NCBI GenBank assembly: GCA_033557465.1
Contig: CM066033.1
Coordinates: 1,352,011,834-1,352,075,833 of the forward strand
Length of the DNA: 64,000 nt
Reading direction: 5' to 3'
DNA from: Ichthyophis bannanicus
Lineage: Eukaryota; Chordata; Amphibia; Gymnophiona; Ichthyophiidae
The notes beneath the pieces were generated by a model, which searched no databases, had not been told where the DNA came from, and was given only the letters and a program-made list of their open reading frames with translations. The translations under genes and the position numbers were made by a program. Position 1 is the first letter of the stretch. Each line of letters starts with the position of its first letter. This document shows positions 20,291 through 29,839 of this stretch, piece by piece.

Positions 20291-22519
20291 GATCATAAGC
20301 TTATTTCATTCCAAATTCCGACCCCCATCAGGTCACAAAGGCCCATTACGAACTCACAAACAAACACAACCTCAAATGCCAGAAGTTTTCACCCGTTTAA
20401 CAAAGAACGCATCCTGGCTGAAACAAACTCTCTCCTTGACAATACCTCACAAGACCTAGATGTCCTAATTTCCACGTGGAACAGCAAACTCAGCGCGATC
20501 GCAATCCGTCCCCCCACGACTAAAGCCCCAAAGAAAAGACCATCTGCACCATGGTTCACAGCTGACCTAAGGGCGTCACTAACCCTCCTACGCAGATCGG
20601 AAAAGCGCTGGAGGAAATCACGTACCAGTAGTGACCAAACAGCATACATCCAACTCTTACACACACATCGCAGGGCTGTCACAGACAAGATGAAACAACA
20701 TCACACTGACACTCTGAAACGTTCATTAAACAAGTCGCACGACCTCTTCAACCTGGTCAAATCTCTTGCCAAAGAACCGACCCCTGAGCGCACAGGATCT
20801 ATACACCCACAGGATTATGCCATCTTTATGCAATCAAAACTATGCAAGACCGACAAGATGGTGATACCAGACCCCCCCGATGCTCAAGCATGCGCAACGT
20901 ATCTAACCACCTTTACCACTCCGTCTAAGAGAACTATCGAAGACACCATTGCTACCCTAAATACTTCCACTTCATACTCAGATCCATGTCCGGCATTCTG
21001 GATAAAAGATCTGCGATCCGACCTTGCCCCAATCTTCGCTAAAATGATAGGACTATCATTTAGCACCGGGTCGTTCCCATCCATGCTCAAACAGACCTCC
21101 GTTAGACCGCTGCTTAAGGACACCAAATTAGACCCTCAAAAGGTCGAGTCTTACAGACCCATATCCAGTATCCCGATGCTCGCTAAAATCGCTGAAAAAA
21201 TAGTCTACAGGCAACTACAAGATCATGTGGACACCAACGCACCTCTAGATCCATCACAACACGGGTTCAGAGAGTCACATGGAGTGGAAACAGTACTCAC
21301 TACTCTTTTCAACACCATAATCTCAGGCATTGACAACTCATGTACAGGTTTCGCACTTATCTTTTTAGATATTGCGGCAGCCTTCGACTCAGTCCGCCAC
21401 GAGATTCTCCTGATTCGGCTAAGAGAGAAAGGCATCACCGAAACAGCGCTGGAGTGGTGCAGGTCTTACCTGTCTGGAAGATGGCAACACGTACGAGCAA
21501 ATGGAACCACATCCGAGCCATTCCTACAAAGTCAAGGAGTCCCTCAAGGATCCTCCCTATCGTCACTTATGTTTAACATTTATATCCAACCCATTTGTAA
21601 CATCATTAGATCCTTCAACGTGAGTTGCATGATTTACGCTGACGATGTCCTACTGTACCTGCCAATATCCCTGGATTGCCCGGACCTCACCCCACTAACT
21701 AAGTGTTTCAACGCAATATCCGAATGGCCCCTCTCCCAAAATCTGCGCATCCAACATAAGAAAACAGAGGTCCTGTTCATCTCTAGAAATCTTGAGTTTA
21801 CTCCACCTAACCACTTGGAAGTAGACAACGCCAAACTGCAAGTAAAATCAGCCATACGGTATCTCGGAGGCACATTGGATCAGAACCTCAACATGAAGCA
21901 GCACATAGCAAAAACAGTAAGAGCGATCTACTTCAAGATTAGATCCCTCAGACACATACGCCCTCTACTCGAGCTGAGCGACTTCCGTACCATCTACCAA
22001 GCCCTCATCATCCCTCATTTTGATTATGCAAACGCCATCCTACAAGGACTTCCTCAGGCAACCTTACATCCCTTACAACTCGCCATGAACAGCGCCGCGC
22101 GAATCCTCTTAGGAGCACCAAGGAGAGAGCACATCACACCCCTCCTGATGCAGCTGCACTGGCTCCCCATTCAAGCCAGGATTAGCTTCAAGATCTTAGT
22201 GATGACATTCAAGGCCGTCAACGGGTTATCCGCTTACTCAATATGTGACCTCATACAACCACCCATGCCCAACAGGATAAGAAGAACCGCTACAGCCAAC
22301 ATGCTAGCAATACCAAAAGCTATGACAAGATGCGCCACATCAACTTCAAATAGAGCCTACAGCCTGAGCGCCCCAAGCCTCTGGAACTCCCTACCACCAC
22401 ACATCAGAGCTATCCCCAACTTGAGCCAGTTCAGGAAGGCCTTAAAACACCTCCTCTTTATTAAATACCTCACAGCCTCCCCCGAACCCCAGACACCAGG
22501 TATGAGCAACACACAATAA
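20291..22519 (+). CDS. L2-type ORF2 reverse transcriptase, 5'-truncated but open
   Basis: An uninterrupted frame of about 743 codons runs from the truncation point to a stop at 22519; the first ATG is at 20690. Motifs in order are the end of the endonuclease (HKLI), a linker with PSAPWFTADLRASL, SYRPISSIPMLAKIAEKIV (fingers), HGFRESHGVET, IFLDIAAAFDSVRHEILL (palm), GVPQGSSLS, MIYADDVLLYL with the YADD catalytic pair near 21635, YLGGTLDQNL, and the C-terminal LWNSLPPHIRAIPNLSQFRK. The enzyme copies element RNA at a chromosomal nick. The lack of any stop or frameshift, beside heavily broken neighbours, suggests a recent insertion. Without its endonuclease this copy cannot move alone. Confidence 0.8.
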   Translation, partial: DHKLISFQIPTPIRSQRPITNSQTNTTSNARSFHPFNKERILAETNSLLDNTSQDLDVLISTWNSKLSAIAIRPPTTKAPKKRPSAPWFTADLRASLTLLRRSEKRWRKSRTSSDQTAYIQLLHTHRRAVTDKMKQHHTDTLKRSLNKSHDLFNLVKSLAKEPTPERTGSIHPQDYAIFMQSKLCKTDKMVIPDPPDAQACATYLTTFTTPSKRTIEDTIATLNTSTSYSDPCPAFWIKDLRSDLAPIFAKMIGLSFSTGSFPSMLKQTSVRPLLKDTKLDPQKVESYRPISSIPMLAKIAEKIVYRQLQDHVDTNAPLDPSQHGFRESHGVETVLTTLFNTIISGIDNSCTGFALIFLDIAAAFDSVRHEILLIRLREKGITETALEWCRSYLSGRWQHVRANGTTSEPFLQSQGVPQGSSLSSLMFNIYIQPICNIIRSFNVSCMIYADDVLLYLPISLDCPDLTPLTKCFNAISEWPLSQNLRIQHKKTEVLFISRNLEFTPPNHLEVDNAKLQVKSAIRYLGGTLDQNLNMKQHIAKTVRAIYFKIRSLRHIRPLLELSDFRTIYQALIIPHFDYANAILQGLPQATLHPLQLAMNSAARILLGAPRREHITPLLMQLHWLPIQARISFKILVMTFKAVNGLSAYSICDLIQPPMPNRIRRTATANMLAIPKAMTRCATSTSNRAYSLSAPSLWNSLPPHIRAIPNLSQFRKALKHLLFIKYLTASPEPQTPGMSNTQ

Positions 22520-22722
22520 CTCCATCTCACATATATACAGTTACCTATTTCAATGTTTCACACATGTACATAGTTTCCCCCGTTATCCAAGTTGATTGTT
22601 CCTGTTCATTGTAATGACCTGACTCTTGTTTATTGTCGGATACTGTTTGTTTTATGTAAACCGCGCTGATCGCAAATAGTGCGGTATATAAGAAATGTAA
22701 ATAAATAAATAAATAAATAAAA
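20291..22722 (+). mobile_element. L2-type LINE, 5'-truncated
   Basis: The insertion starts within the last endonuclease motif (HKLISFQIP following a lost SD). It carries the whole RT region in one open frame and ends with a 3' UTR containing gtaaaccgcgctgatcgcaa, then gcggtatataagaaatg and a (taaa)n tail at 22694-22722. Truncation at the 5' end and a short tandem tail are typical of L2/CR1-group LINEs. It interrupts the recombinase remnant of DIRS E. Confidence 0.8.
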
Positions 22723-22840
22723 TGGAGCAGCTTCCAGGTCGTCTCTTCATTTCCTCAGTAACCTCTACTGCCTGTTCCGGGTCGACGGTGTGGTGAGTTG
22801 GCTGGATAGGTCCCTCCCAATGATTACTGCTCTGTTACAT
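22723..22840 (+). pseudogene. DIRS E recombinase C-terminal remnant
   Basis: Continues the recombinase after the L2. Bases near 22750-22830 correspond to the WSSLHTF region and the tail GWLDRSLPM, just upstream of the ICR as in the other copies. Frame is lost. Confidence 0.55.
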
Positions 22841-22937
22841 CCCAGAGGTGGAGGACTAAACTGGAGGAACGATAAGGAAATAGAAATTACACTCACTTGG
22901 TAATTGTCGTTCCTTGAGTGACGACAGTTTAGTCCTC
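22841..22937 (+). repeat. DIRS E internal complementary region (ICR)
   Basis: The first half (cagaggtggaggactaaact through ggaacgataagga) is the reverse complement of the left edge at 14660-14700. The second half (aatagaaattacac, then taattgtcgttccttgagtg) is the reverse complement of the right edge at 23480-23522. The joined edges meet at an AAA (TTT on the other strand), which corresponds to the TTT at both genomic junctions. Confidence 0.85.
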
Positions 22938-23214
22938 ATTCCCGCCCAGGGGTGTGATTTCTTCAGAGTTTATTTTCAGGCGGAGTGGAGCATCAATCTC
23001 AAGGAGTAGACGGATCCTTTCAGTTTGTAGATCGCAGTGAGTATCCCTCTCTGTTGTTTCTTCCTTCTCTCTTATTTAAACGAGGGGATGTTATAGGAAA
23101 TGTGTTTGCATAGGGGGGACGTGAATGTAAAGTTAAAAAAAAAAAGAAAAAAAAAAAAGAAAATATAAGACGGATATGGTTAAAAAGGTTCCTCAGGTTG
23201 AGGAATGGGGAGTT

Positions 23215-23300
23215 ACATAAGAACATAAGATATACCATACAGGGTCGGACCAAGGTCCATCAAGCCCAGTATACTGTTTCCAACAGTGGCCAATCTAGTT
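23215..23300 (-). mobile_element. CR1 3' tail fragment
   Basis: It reads acataagaacataagatata on the + strand, then accaaggtccatcaagccca and caacagtggccaatctag: the last 90 or so bases of a CR1, minus orientation. It is inserted in the non-coding stretch between the ICR and right repeat of DIRS E. Confidence 0.75.
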
Positions 23301-23317
23301 ATTTAAAGTTATGGTAT

Positions 23318-23525
23318 ACTTACTTATTTGTTGTTCCTTTGAGTTTGCTTTGTCAATAGTACACTGGAGTCTGATGGGAGATACTAGAAGGCTATATCCA
23401 GTGATGTCACGACTTTGACATGCCCAGTCTCCAAGCTGCAGGAAGAGGTGCACAACCCAGAGGTGGAGGACTAAACTGTCATCACTCAAGGACCGACAAT
23501 TACCAGGTAAGTGTAATTTCTATTT
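23318..23525 (+). repeat. DIRS E right terminal repeat
   Basis: It contains tagaaggctatatccagtga, gcccagtctccaagctgcag and cccagaggtggaggactaaa, the reverse complement of the left repeat. It then extends with gtcatcactcaagg and caattaccaggtaag to the edge at 23525. Confidence 0.8.
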
Positions 23526-24297
23526 TTTGAAGGTGTGAATAAACAGGTAGACAAAGTTGAGTCGGTTGATTATAGTGTATTTGGACTTTCAGTAAGCCTT
23601 TGACAAGGTCCCTCATCAGAGACTTTTGACAAAACTAAAGAGTCATGGGATAGGAGGCAGTGTACTGTTGTGAATCAGGAGCTGGTTAAAAGATAGAAAG
23701 CAGAGGGTAGGGCTAAATGGGCAATTTTCCCAATGGAGAAAGGTGAGTAGTGGTGTACCCCAGGGATCTGTGCTGTGTCTGCTGCTTTTTGACATATTCA
23801 TAAATGACCTGGAAAAGGGAATAACGAGTGAGGTTTTCAAATTTGCAGATGACGCAAAACTATTTAAAGTTGTTAAAACCCAAGAGGATTGTGTAAAATT
23901 CAAGAGGTTCTTAATAAATTGGAAGACTGGGCATCAAAATGGCAGATGAAATTTAATGTGGACAAGTGAAAAGTTATGTACCTAGGGAAGAATAACCCAA
24001 ACTATAGTTACACGATGCAGGGTTCCACATTAGGAACCACCACCCAGGAGAAAGATTTAGGCGTCATTGTGGATAACATGTTAAAACCCTCAGCCCAGTG
24101 TGCAGCAGCGGCCAAGAGAGCAAATAGAATGCTAGGTATCATAAGGAAAGGAATGGAAAATAAAACAAAGGATATTATAATGCCTCTGTATCGTTCCATG
24201 GTGCGACTGCACCTTGAATATTGTGTGCAATTCTGGTCACCGTATCTTTAAAAGGATATAGCGTTATTAGAAAAGATTCAGAGAAGAGCCACTAAAA
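23526..24297 (+). pseudogene. CR1-c ORF2, RT second half
   Basis: Resumes exactly where 14656 left off (LLCF then FEGVN-type sequence). It carries the palm motif AFDKVPHQRLL near 23595-23640, GVPQGSVLCLLLFDIFINDL (about 23750-23810), FADDAKLFKV with the FADD motif (about 23845), and LGKNNPNYSYTM through MVRLHLEYCVQFWSPYL (to 24251). Stops and frame breaks interrupt it near 23669 and 23968. The 3' UTR is missing because an L2-type fragment begins at 24298. Confidence 0.85.
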
Positions 24298-24815
24298 TCT
24301 CTCCGGCAATCCAGACCCGGATCTCTGCCTGCCTCTCTGACATTGCTGCTTGGATGTCTCACCATCACTTGAAATTGAACGTGGCCAAAACCGAGCTGCT
24401 TATTTTTCCCTCTAAAAGCTCCTCTCCTCTCTTCCTCCTTTCTCACTCTCTGTGGATAACTCTCTACTCCTCCGTTTCCTTTGCTCGCAACCTTGGGGAT
24501 ATATTTGACTCCTCTCTCTCCTTCTCCACACACATCCATCTGATAGCTAAGACCTGCCGTTTTTTTCTCTATAACATCAGCAAAATCCGCCCATTCCTTT
24601 CTGAACACTAGTACTACTAAGACACTATCCACTTCTTAATCACCTCCCGTCTTGACTACTGTAACCTACTCCTTGCTGGTCTCCCTCTGAATCATCTGTC
24701 TCCCCTTCAATCTGTTCAACATTCTGCTGCGTGGCTAATCTTCTGCCAGCCTCATCATCCTCACATTACCCCTTTTCTCAAGTCACTTCATTGTCTCCCT
24801 ATCTGTTTAGGCCTA
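24298..24815 (+). pseudogene. L2-type LINE RT fragment
   Basis: The frame 24330-24611 reads DIAAWMSHHHLKLNVAKTEL, then FARNLGDIFDSSLSFSTHI and RFFLYNISKIRPFLS. The following frame gives LITSRLDYCNLLLAGLPLNH. These are the thumb and C-terminal motifs of an L2/Rex-group LINE distinct from the one at 20291. Both ends are truncated. Confidence 0.7.
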
Positions 24816-25559
24816 AGTCAGCAGTGGGGCTTTCCTGGCCCCTGCAGACTTTTGGGGGAGACCTGATTCAGGTTTCCCCAATCAGCCTGATAGCCATGGG
24901 ACTTGTTTTTCAGGTCTCCTGAATTTTTCCAGTTCATCGATTTTTGCCATGATAGCATTTTTTTTTCTCAGTTTCTACAGTTCCATCCCCCACCGCAGCA
25001 AGCTTTTCTTAGTAGTTTTTTCACAGATTTTTCCCACTTTTTTACCTCTGCTTTGTGAAGCAGGGCTGGCATGCCACGTGACCGCACTTTTGCCCTCTCT
25101 GGTATCTGCAGGGTCAGCTCCGCAGTAGGCTTCTTTTGACCCCAGTGTGATGGGGATATAAAGGCCCTGATATTTTGCCCCAGGGTGCCCAGGGCCCAAT
25201 GCAGACATTGGGGTCTCTTCAGTTTTGCCTTTTGCAGCCGCCGCAGAGCAGGCATCACCTGTTGGGGGCCCACAGGGGGATCCATGGAAGAGCTCTGATC
25301 TCCAGCCAGAGAGGTCTGTTCGTTTGGGGTCACAGGATATGTTCTCACCTGTTGGAGACCAGCAGCTATGGCCGTGTCTGGGGCTGTCCAGGGGTCAGTT
25401 CACCGTGCTGGGTGGGATGTAGATATCAGGTTGTAGATGAAATTGCTTCTAATGTAGTGCAAGTTGTTGGGGGGGGGTGATTGGGTGTTCTGTTGATGTT
25501 TTAGTGAGCTGTTTCACTATAATGAACAACTCTCTTGGTCAGTTGATAGCTGATTTTAG
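24816..25559. other. Unassigned sequence
   Basis: No confident assignment. A 126-codon minus-strand frame (25348-24968) is basic and Pro-rich at its start, without motifs I can name, and could be part of a LINE ORF1 or chance. A T-run lies at 24958-24966 and a G-run near 25471-25478. Confidence 0.35.
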
Positions 25560-26050
25560 TAGATTTTAGTGGTGTTCATGTTTACTTCGTCTGTTGCGGT
25601 GTGGTAACCTTTCATCAGTTGTAGATATATCAGTTTGTCTTCAGCGTTTTTTAGTTTTGTGCCATTTTCTTTCGTGTTTGTGTAGTTGTCCATTTGAGGT
25701 TGCAGAGGGCAGGTGTGTACCAGTTGGTTTTAGGTTGCCTCTTGTTCATGGTGTTTGCATTGGTGGTGGTGGCTATCCTAGTACTGTTGTTCCAGCAGTC
25801 CATGAGAATGTCTGGGTCAGTGATGTCTTCAGGTATGAGTGCAAGAGTATCTTGAATGAAGTTGTCCTTGTGGAAAGATTTGAAACTTCTGGTTGTTACG
25901 CTTTGATTGTGCTTGTCCCTGACGATGTTATGTGGTAGAGAAAATTTTATGAATTTATGGTCAGACCATGGGACTGATTTGGCTTCGATGGATTGGGCAA
26001 GATTTGAATGCGCTTTGCAGTCGTTGAAGAATATCAGATCATGAGGATTG
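25560..26050 (-). pseudogene. L2-type LINE endonuclease end and linker fragment
   Basis: The minus strand from about 26040 translates as HDLIFFNDCKAHSNLAQS, then PWSDHKFIKFSLPHNIV (the SDH endonuclease motif), then SFHKDNFIQDTLALIPEDIT. This matches the endonuclease-to-RT linker of L2-group LINEs. It is a short isolated piece without an intact domain. Confidence 0.65.
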
Positions 26051-26055
26051 ATGAA

Positions 26056-26425
26056 AGGTCATTGGATCGATACTGGGGTAATTGAAATCACCCATTATTA
26101 CTGTGTTGTAACTTTTGTTAGCTTCCCTGACTCTTTCAGCATTTTCATCATCTATTCATTCTGGCTAAGCAGTTGGTAGTACACCCCCACTGCCATGGAA
26201 TTTCTATCTATAGAGATTCTACAGTGTATTTTGTTTCCTGAAAAACTTTAATCCTATTTGACTCAATGCCCTCTCTAACATAGAGCACAACCCCTCCATC
26301 AATTTGATTCTCTCTATCATTGCGATGTAGTTTGTACCCAGGTATCAGTGTCCCATTGGTTGTCCTCCGATTTGAAATGCCAATTGTATCTAACCTTTTT
26401 GTTTCTGAATTTTTCAGTCATACTA
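26056..26425 (-). pseudogene. CR1 endonuclease fragment
   Basis: On the minus strand it matches the CR1 endonuclease at 45900-46260: sequence for GYKLHRNDR, INLMEGLCSMLERAL in altered form, VGVYYQLL and MGDFNYPS. The end containing GDFNY abuts the L2-type fragment at 26050. Confidence 0.65.
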
Positions 26426-26494
26426 ATTTCTTTCAGTGCTGCGCCAGCAAATATACCTAGTGACTATAACAATCCTGAAAGTTGTTAAAGTCTG

Positions 26495-27296
26495 TTTCTT
26501 ATCGTCCCTCCAGTCCAGGCCTGAACCTCTGGGTAATGCATCTTTTCCAGCAGCTTGGAGACTGAGCACGTCATCTTTTGATGACAGTAGTACTAATAGA
26601 GCAAGCACCGCCCCTTCTGGTCAGTACATCCAGTTGCCAAGCAGCTGGAAGAGGTAAGCCAGTAGGCTTGGCTCACTGAGGACATCTAAGGAGTTTAGTT
26701 AGTTAGGGGGCACTTTGATTTTCAATTTTCTTTTCAATTTAAAGTCTCTGATCAGAGCACTTTATTTAAAAAAAAAAAAAAAGAAAAGAAAAGAAGGTCA
26801 AATAAGGTAAAATTATAAGAAGAAAAGAGCCAGAGTATTAAAGAATGCCTTCTCTCCCCCCCTCCCTTTTGAGCCTAATCGTGGGGCGGTGAGTTGGTCT
26901 GGGGCGGTGATTGGTCTAGAGGAGAGAGTCACCTGATCCCGATGTGTGGAGGAGACGGTAGCTTGGCATCCGGGCAGATTAAGAAGGCAGTGTTGGCCCT
27001 TGCAGGCTCCCTCAGCGCTGGAGCCGGTACTTCCGGCTGAGCACGGAAGGGGATGAAAACAGCCGTTTAAACACGGCGTGGGGCAGATCATTCTTTGGAG
27101 GTGCCGGAGAGGGCTTCATCGTCTGACTTTGTCGAGATTTTCGGCAACGGAGGTCGGTGAGTAAGTTGAAAGGCACTATAGCAGGAGCTGCGGTGCGGCC
27201 TGCGTTTTCGGCAGGAAGCCTGTGAGAGTGTGGTTCCCGTGCAAACGTGTCAGGCGCATGGGACAAGTTTGCGGCCAGAAAAGTAGCTTAATTTAG
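26495..27296 (+). mobile_element. DIRS copy A, left repeat and leader (5' part)
   Basis: Begins ttcttatcgtccctccagtc and includes gcagcttggagactgagcac, gtcatcttttgatgacagta and accgccccttctggtcagta. All are matched in inverted form by the right repeat at 38240-38420. The leader continues to 27296, where copy B is inserted, and resumes at 33291. Joined, copy A is about 5.9 kb, the same size as copy B. Minus-strand open frames over the leader are not convincing genes. Confidence 0.85.
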
Positions 27297-27441
27297 TTCC
27301 TTATCGTTCCTCCAGTTCAGTCCTCTACCTCTGTGTTGTCAATCTCCTCCTGCAGCTCGGAGACTGGTCTGACAGAATGATGTCATCACTGGATATAGCC
27401 TGCTGCAGTCACTCCTCCATCCCAGTGTGACCAGTCTCCAT
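27297..27441 (+). repeat. DIRS B left terminal repeat
   Basis: The segment 27314-27428 (from gttcagtcctctacctctg to cctccatcccagt) is the near-exact reverse complement of 33130-33243. A stem ctcggagactggtc pairs with gaccagtctccatg further right, enclosing gatgtcatcactggatatag. Confidence 0.85.
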
Positions 27442-28348
27442 GCAGCAAGAGGACTTGGCGAGCCCTGGGGAAGGGCTCTCTGGAGGAACTAATAAGGAGC
27501 TAGGTGCTAGTTAGGGTAGTTGTGTTATTATCTGATTGCCCTTTAATTTGGGGTTCTGTTTAAAAAAGAAAAAAAAAAAAAAACGGCATTCTTGCTCCCG
27601 GTCTCTGCACTTTCCCTTCTGGGGCTCTGTCAGAGGCGCATTTGGTGATCCGCTGGTGCTAAGAGGTTCTCTCACCCCCCGGACTCTACGGGGGAGAGCC
27701 CCTCTTCCTGGACCTGTGCCTTCCGTTCTGCCGCAACGGCGTTTGCCGGCTTCGGAGGCATCAGCGTGCTGCTGTGATCAGGGGCAGCAGTTTCTCGTGC
27801 GGCCAAGCTTTTCCCGCACCGGAGAACCCGTGCTGCTATTTCTGGCACCGGAGCAGCAGACCTGGCCGGTAAGCACTTCACCGGTGTCAGGCTGCTTGTC
27901 TCGGCGGCATAACTCTTTCTGTCCAGTTTGGGCCGGTCGCGGCTCGTTTTCGTGCCTTTTCCTTTGCCCGGTTTGCTTTCCGGCGGCCATTTTTAGTGCC
28001 GCGGAGCAGCCGCGTGTTGCTCAGAGGGGTTTCTCATCTTGGGGCCTTTTACCTTAGCGGGGTCCCTTTGCTTTTTCTGGGCTTGTTTCTTTGTTTTAGC
28101 TTGTTTTAATTTGTTTTCTTTGTTTCTGGTTTGGTTGGTTTTAGCTCTTTTATGCCCCTTTCTTCAGCCTCTTCCCAGGAGAGAAAGGGAGGGCTGTGGG
28201 GGGCTCGTTTTTCTTGAGGCCAGGGAGTCTGCCATTGCCTTTAGCCTTGTCGGGTTGATTGCTCTACCGGCTAAGCTGCTGTGCTTCCACACATCTTTAA
28301 AAAAAAAAAAAAATGACGACGCATCCTCCTTCTGGGCTGGGCTGTCTG
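27442..28348 (+). other. DIRS B leader
   Basis: Non-coding, GC-rich leader before the Gag ATG. It has A-runs at 27568-27583 and 28298-28313. A plus-strand open frame at 27536-28057 starts in an A-run and shows no motif, so I do not call it a gene. Confidence 0.6.
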
Positions 28349-29838
28349 ATGGCGGCTAGGCCTCAGTGTCTTGTTTGTGGCACTAGGAGGGGCACAGTAG
28401 CTGATACCGGGGTGTGCCGGGGCTGTGCCTCCCTCTCCTCCGCTGTGGAGCAGCAGATGGAGTCTAAGGGATCCCCAGAAGCGCAGGGAGCGCCTGCGGA
28501 GATAGGGCCTGCTTCCCTGAGGCCTCCGGCGCACGGGACAGCGTTGGAGGAATTGGCGGGTCCCGCCAGCACATTGATGGCACCCCAGGCGTCAGGTATT
28601 GCGGAGTTCAGTCCTGAGTTTATTTTACTTATGCATCAGGCCTTTTGTCTTCGGCGCCAGGGCAGAGGGTCTGATGCTGGGCCGCTGGTATCTCTGGTTC
28701 CGCAGCTAGAGGCGATCGCTGCGGTGGGCGACGGGCAGCCGGCGCCCAAACGGGCTCGCTCCTCGTATCAGGCATGGGCGGAAGCCGAGTGGCCAGCAGC
28801 CCCAGACCCAGCATGGGAGCCAGACCAGGGCATGCAGGACCTAGAGGAAGGGGAGCTTCCTGAGCCCGAGGATCAGGCTAAAATAATTTGGGTCTTCCGT
28901 AGGGAGGAGTTGCCTGCCTTGATCACTGAATCTTTGCAGATGTTGAATTTGGCTTCTCAAACCGCAGTGGAGGAGGAGGTCGGAGACCCTGTCATTCAAG
29001 CAGTCCGTCAGACGCAGGTGGTGTTTCCGGTACACAGAGTGGTCGATAAAATGATTCAGGACGAGTGGGATAAGCCTGAAGCAGGTCTCCGGGGTAGTCG
29101 GACACTGAATAGGCTGTATCCTCTGGCTGATAAGGACAAGGAACGGTTCCGGGCCCCGCGAGTGGACGCGGTGGTGTCGGTGGTTACTAAAAAGACCACC
29201 ATCCCGGTTGAAGGTAGTGCGGCCTTGAAAGATGCCCAGGACCGTAAGGTGGATGGTTTGCTGAAGCAGACCTTTGAAGCGGATTCTCTTTCGCTGCAGG
29301 CCTTCATCTGTGGAGCTTGGGTGGCCAGGGCTTGTCTGCGATGGGCTTAGCGCCTGCGCCAGTCTTCGCGCTTAGATTCTGAGGAGTTGAAGGAGCTGGA
29401 CCGGCTGGAGTCTGGAACGGCCTACTTGGCAGATGTCCATTATGACTTGATCAGGGCACTGGCCAATAGCACGGCGTCTGTGGTGGCCACCCGGCGTTGG
29501 CTGTGGTTGCGGAACTGGGCGGCGGATGGCCCTTCTAAATCTCGCCTTAGCAAGCTGCCCTTTAAAGGTGGTTTACTGTTTGGAGAGGATTTGGATAAGT
29601 TGGTAAAGGACCTTGTTGAGTCCAAGGCGGGGCGACTTCCGGAGGATAAGCCAAAACCCGGGAAGTCTGGCCAAGGCTTTCGGGCCAGTTTCGCGATTTC
29701 CGGCGATTTTGTTCGTCGTGGTTCGGTGGTTTTCTGAGGGGTTGCTATCAGTCTCGAGCCCAGCCCTTTCGGGGGTTTCGAGGGGCGAATAGGGGGTTCT
29801 CTTCCAGCCCTGCGTCCGCATCTCGTAAGCCGCAATGA
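28349..29838 (+). pseudogene. DIRS B Gag-like ORF1
   Basis: The homologous start is ATG 28349 (MAARPQCLVCG), which lies at the same place in every copy; an in-frame upstream ATG exists at 28313. Near the N-terminus is CLVCGTRRG ... VCRGC, two CxxC pairs about 13 residues apart, a possible zinc-binding knuckle. A Pro/Ala-rich middle follows, then an acidic stretch (DLEEGELPEPEDQ), then a conserved helical core: VFRREELPALITESLQ, VVDKMIQDEWDKPEAG, KKTTIPVEGSAALKDAQDRK and AFICGAWVARACLRWA. A TAG at 29348 interrupts it, and the same frame resumes with LDRLESGTAYLADVHYDLIR to 29737. A frame break precedes the natural end at 29838. Gag of DIRS elements is presumed to package the RNA; the function is inferred from position. 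Confidence 0.75.
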
Positions 29839-29839
29839 A

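Larger units (their letters stand above)
14657..23525 (+). mobile_element. DIRS-type retrotransposon copy E, internally deleted and loaded with insertions
   Basis: Both terminal repeats and the ICR are present (left 14657-14830, ICR 22841-22937, right 23318-23525). The interior has lost the N-terminal Gag and nearly all of RT and RNase H: Gag C-terminal sequence at 18885-19190 is followed directly by methyltransferase/recombinase sequence at 19209. A SINE palindrome, an L2 and a CR1 tail are inserted. The copy sits in a T-run of CR1-c, and removing it restores the CR1 reading. It could only have moved using enzymes from other copies. Confidence 0.8.

Noticed and set aside
27536..28057. 173-codon + strand frame in the DIRS B leader
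   Set aside because: It starts in a poly-A run, lacks motifs, and is not kept in the other copies.
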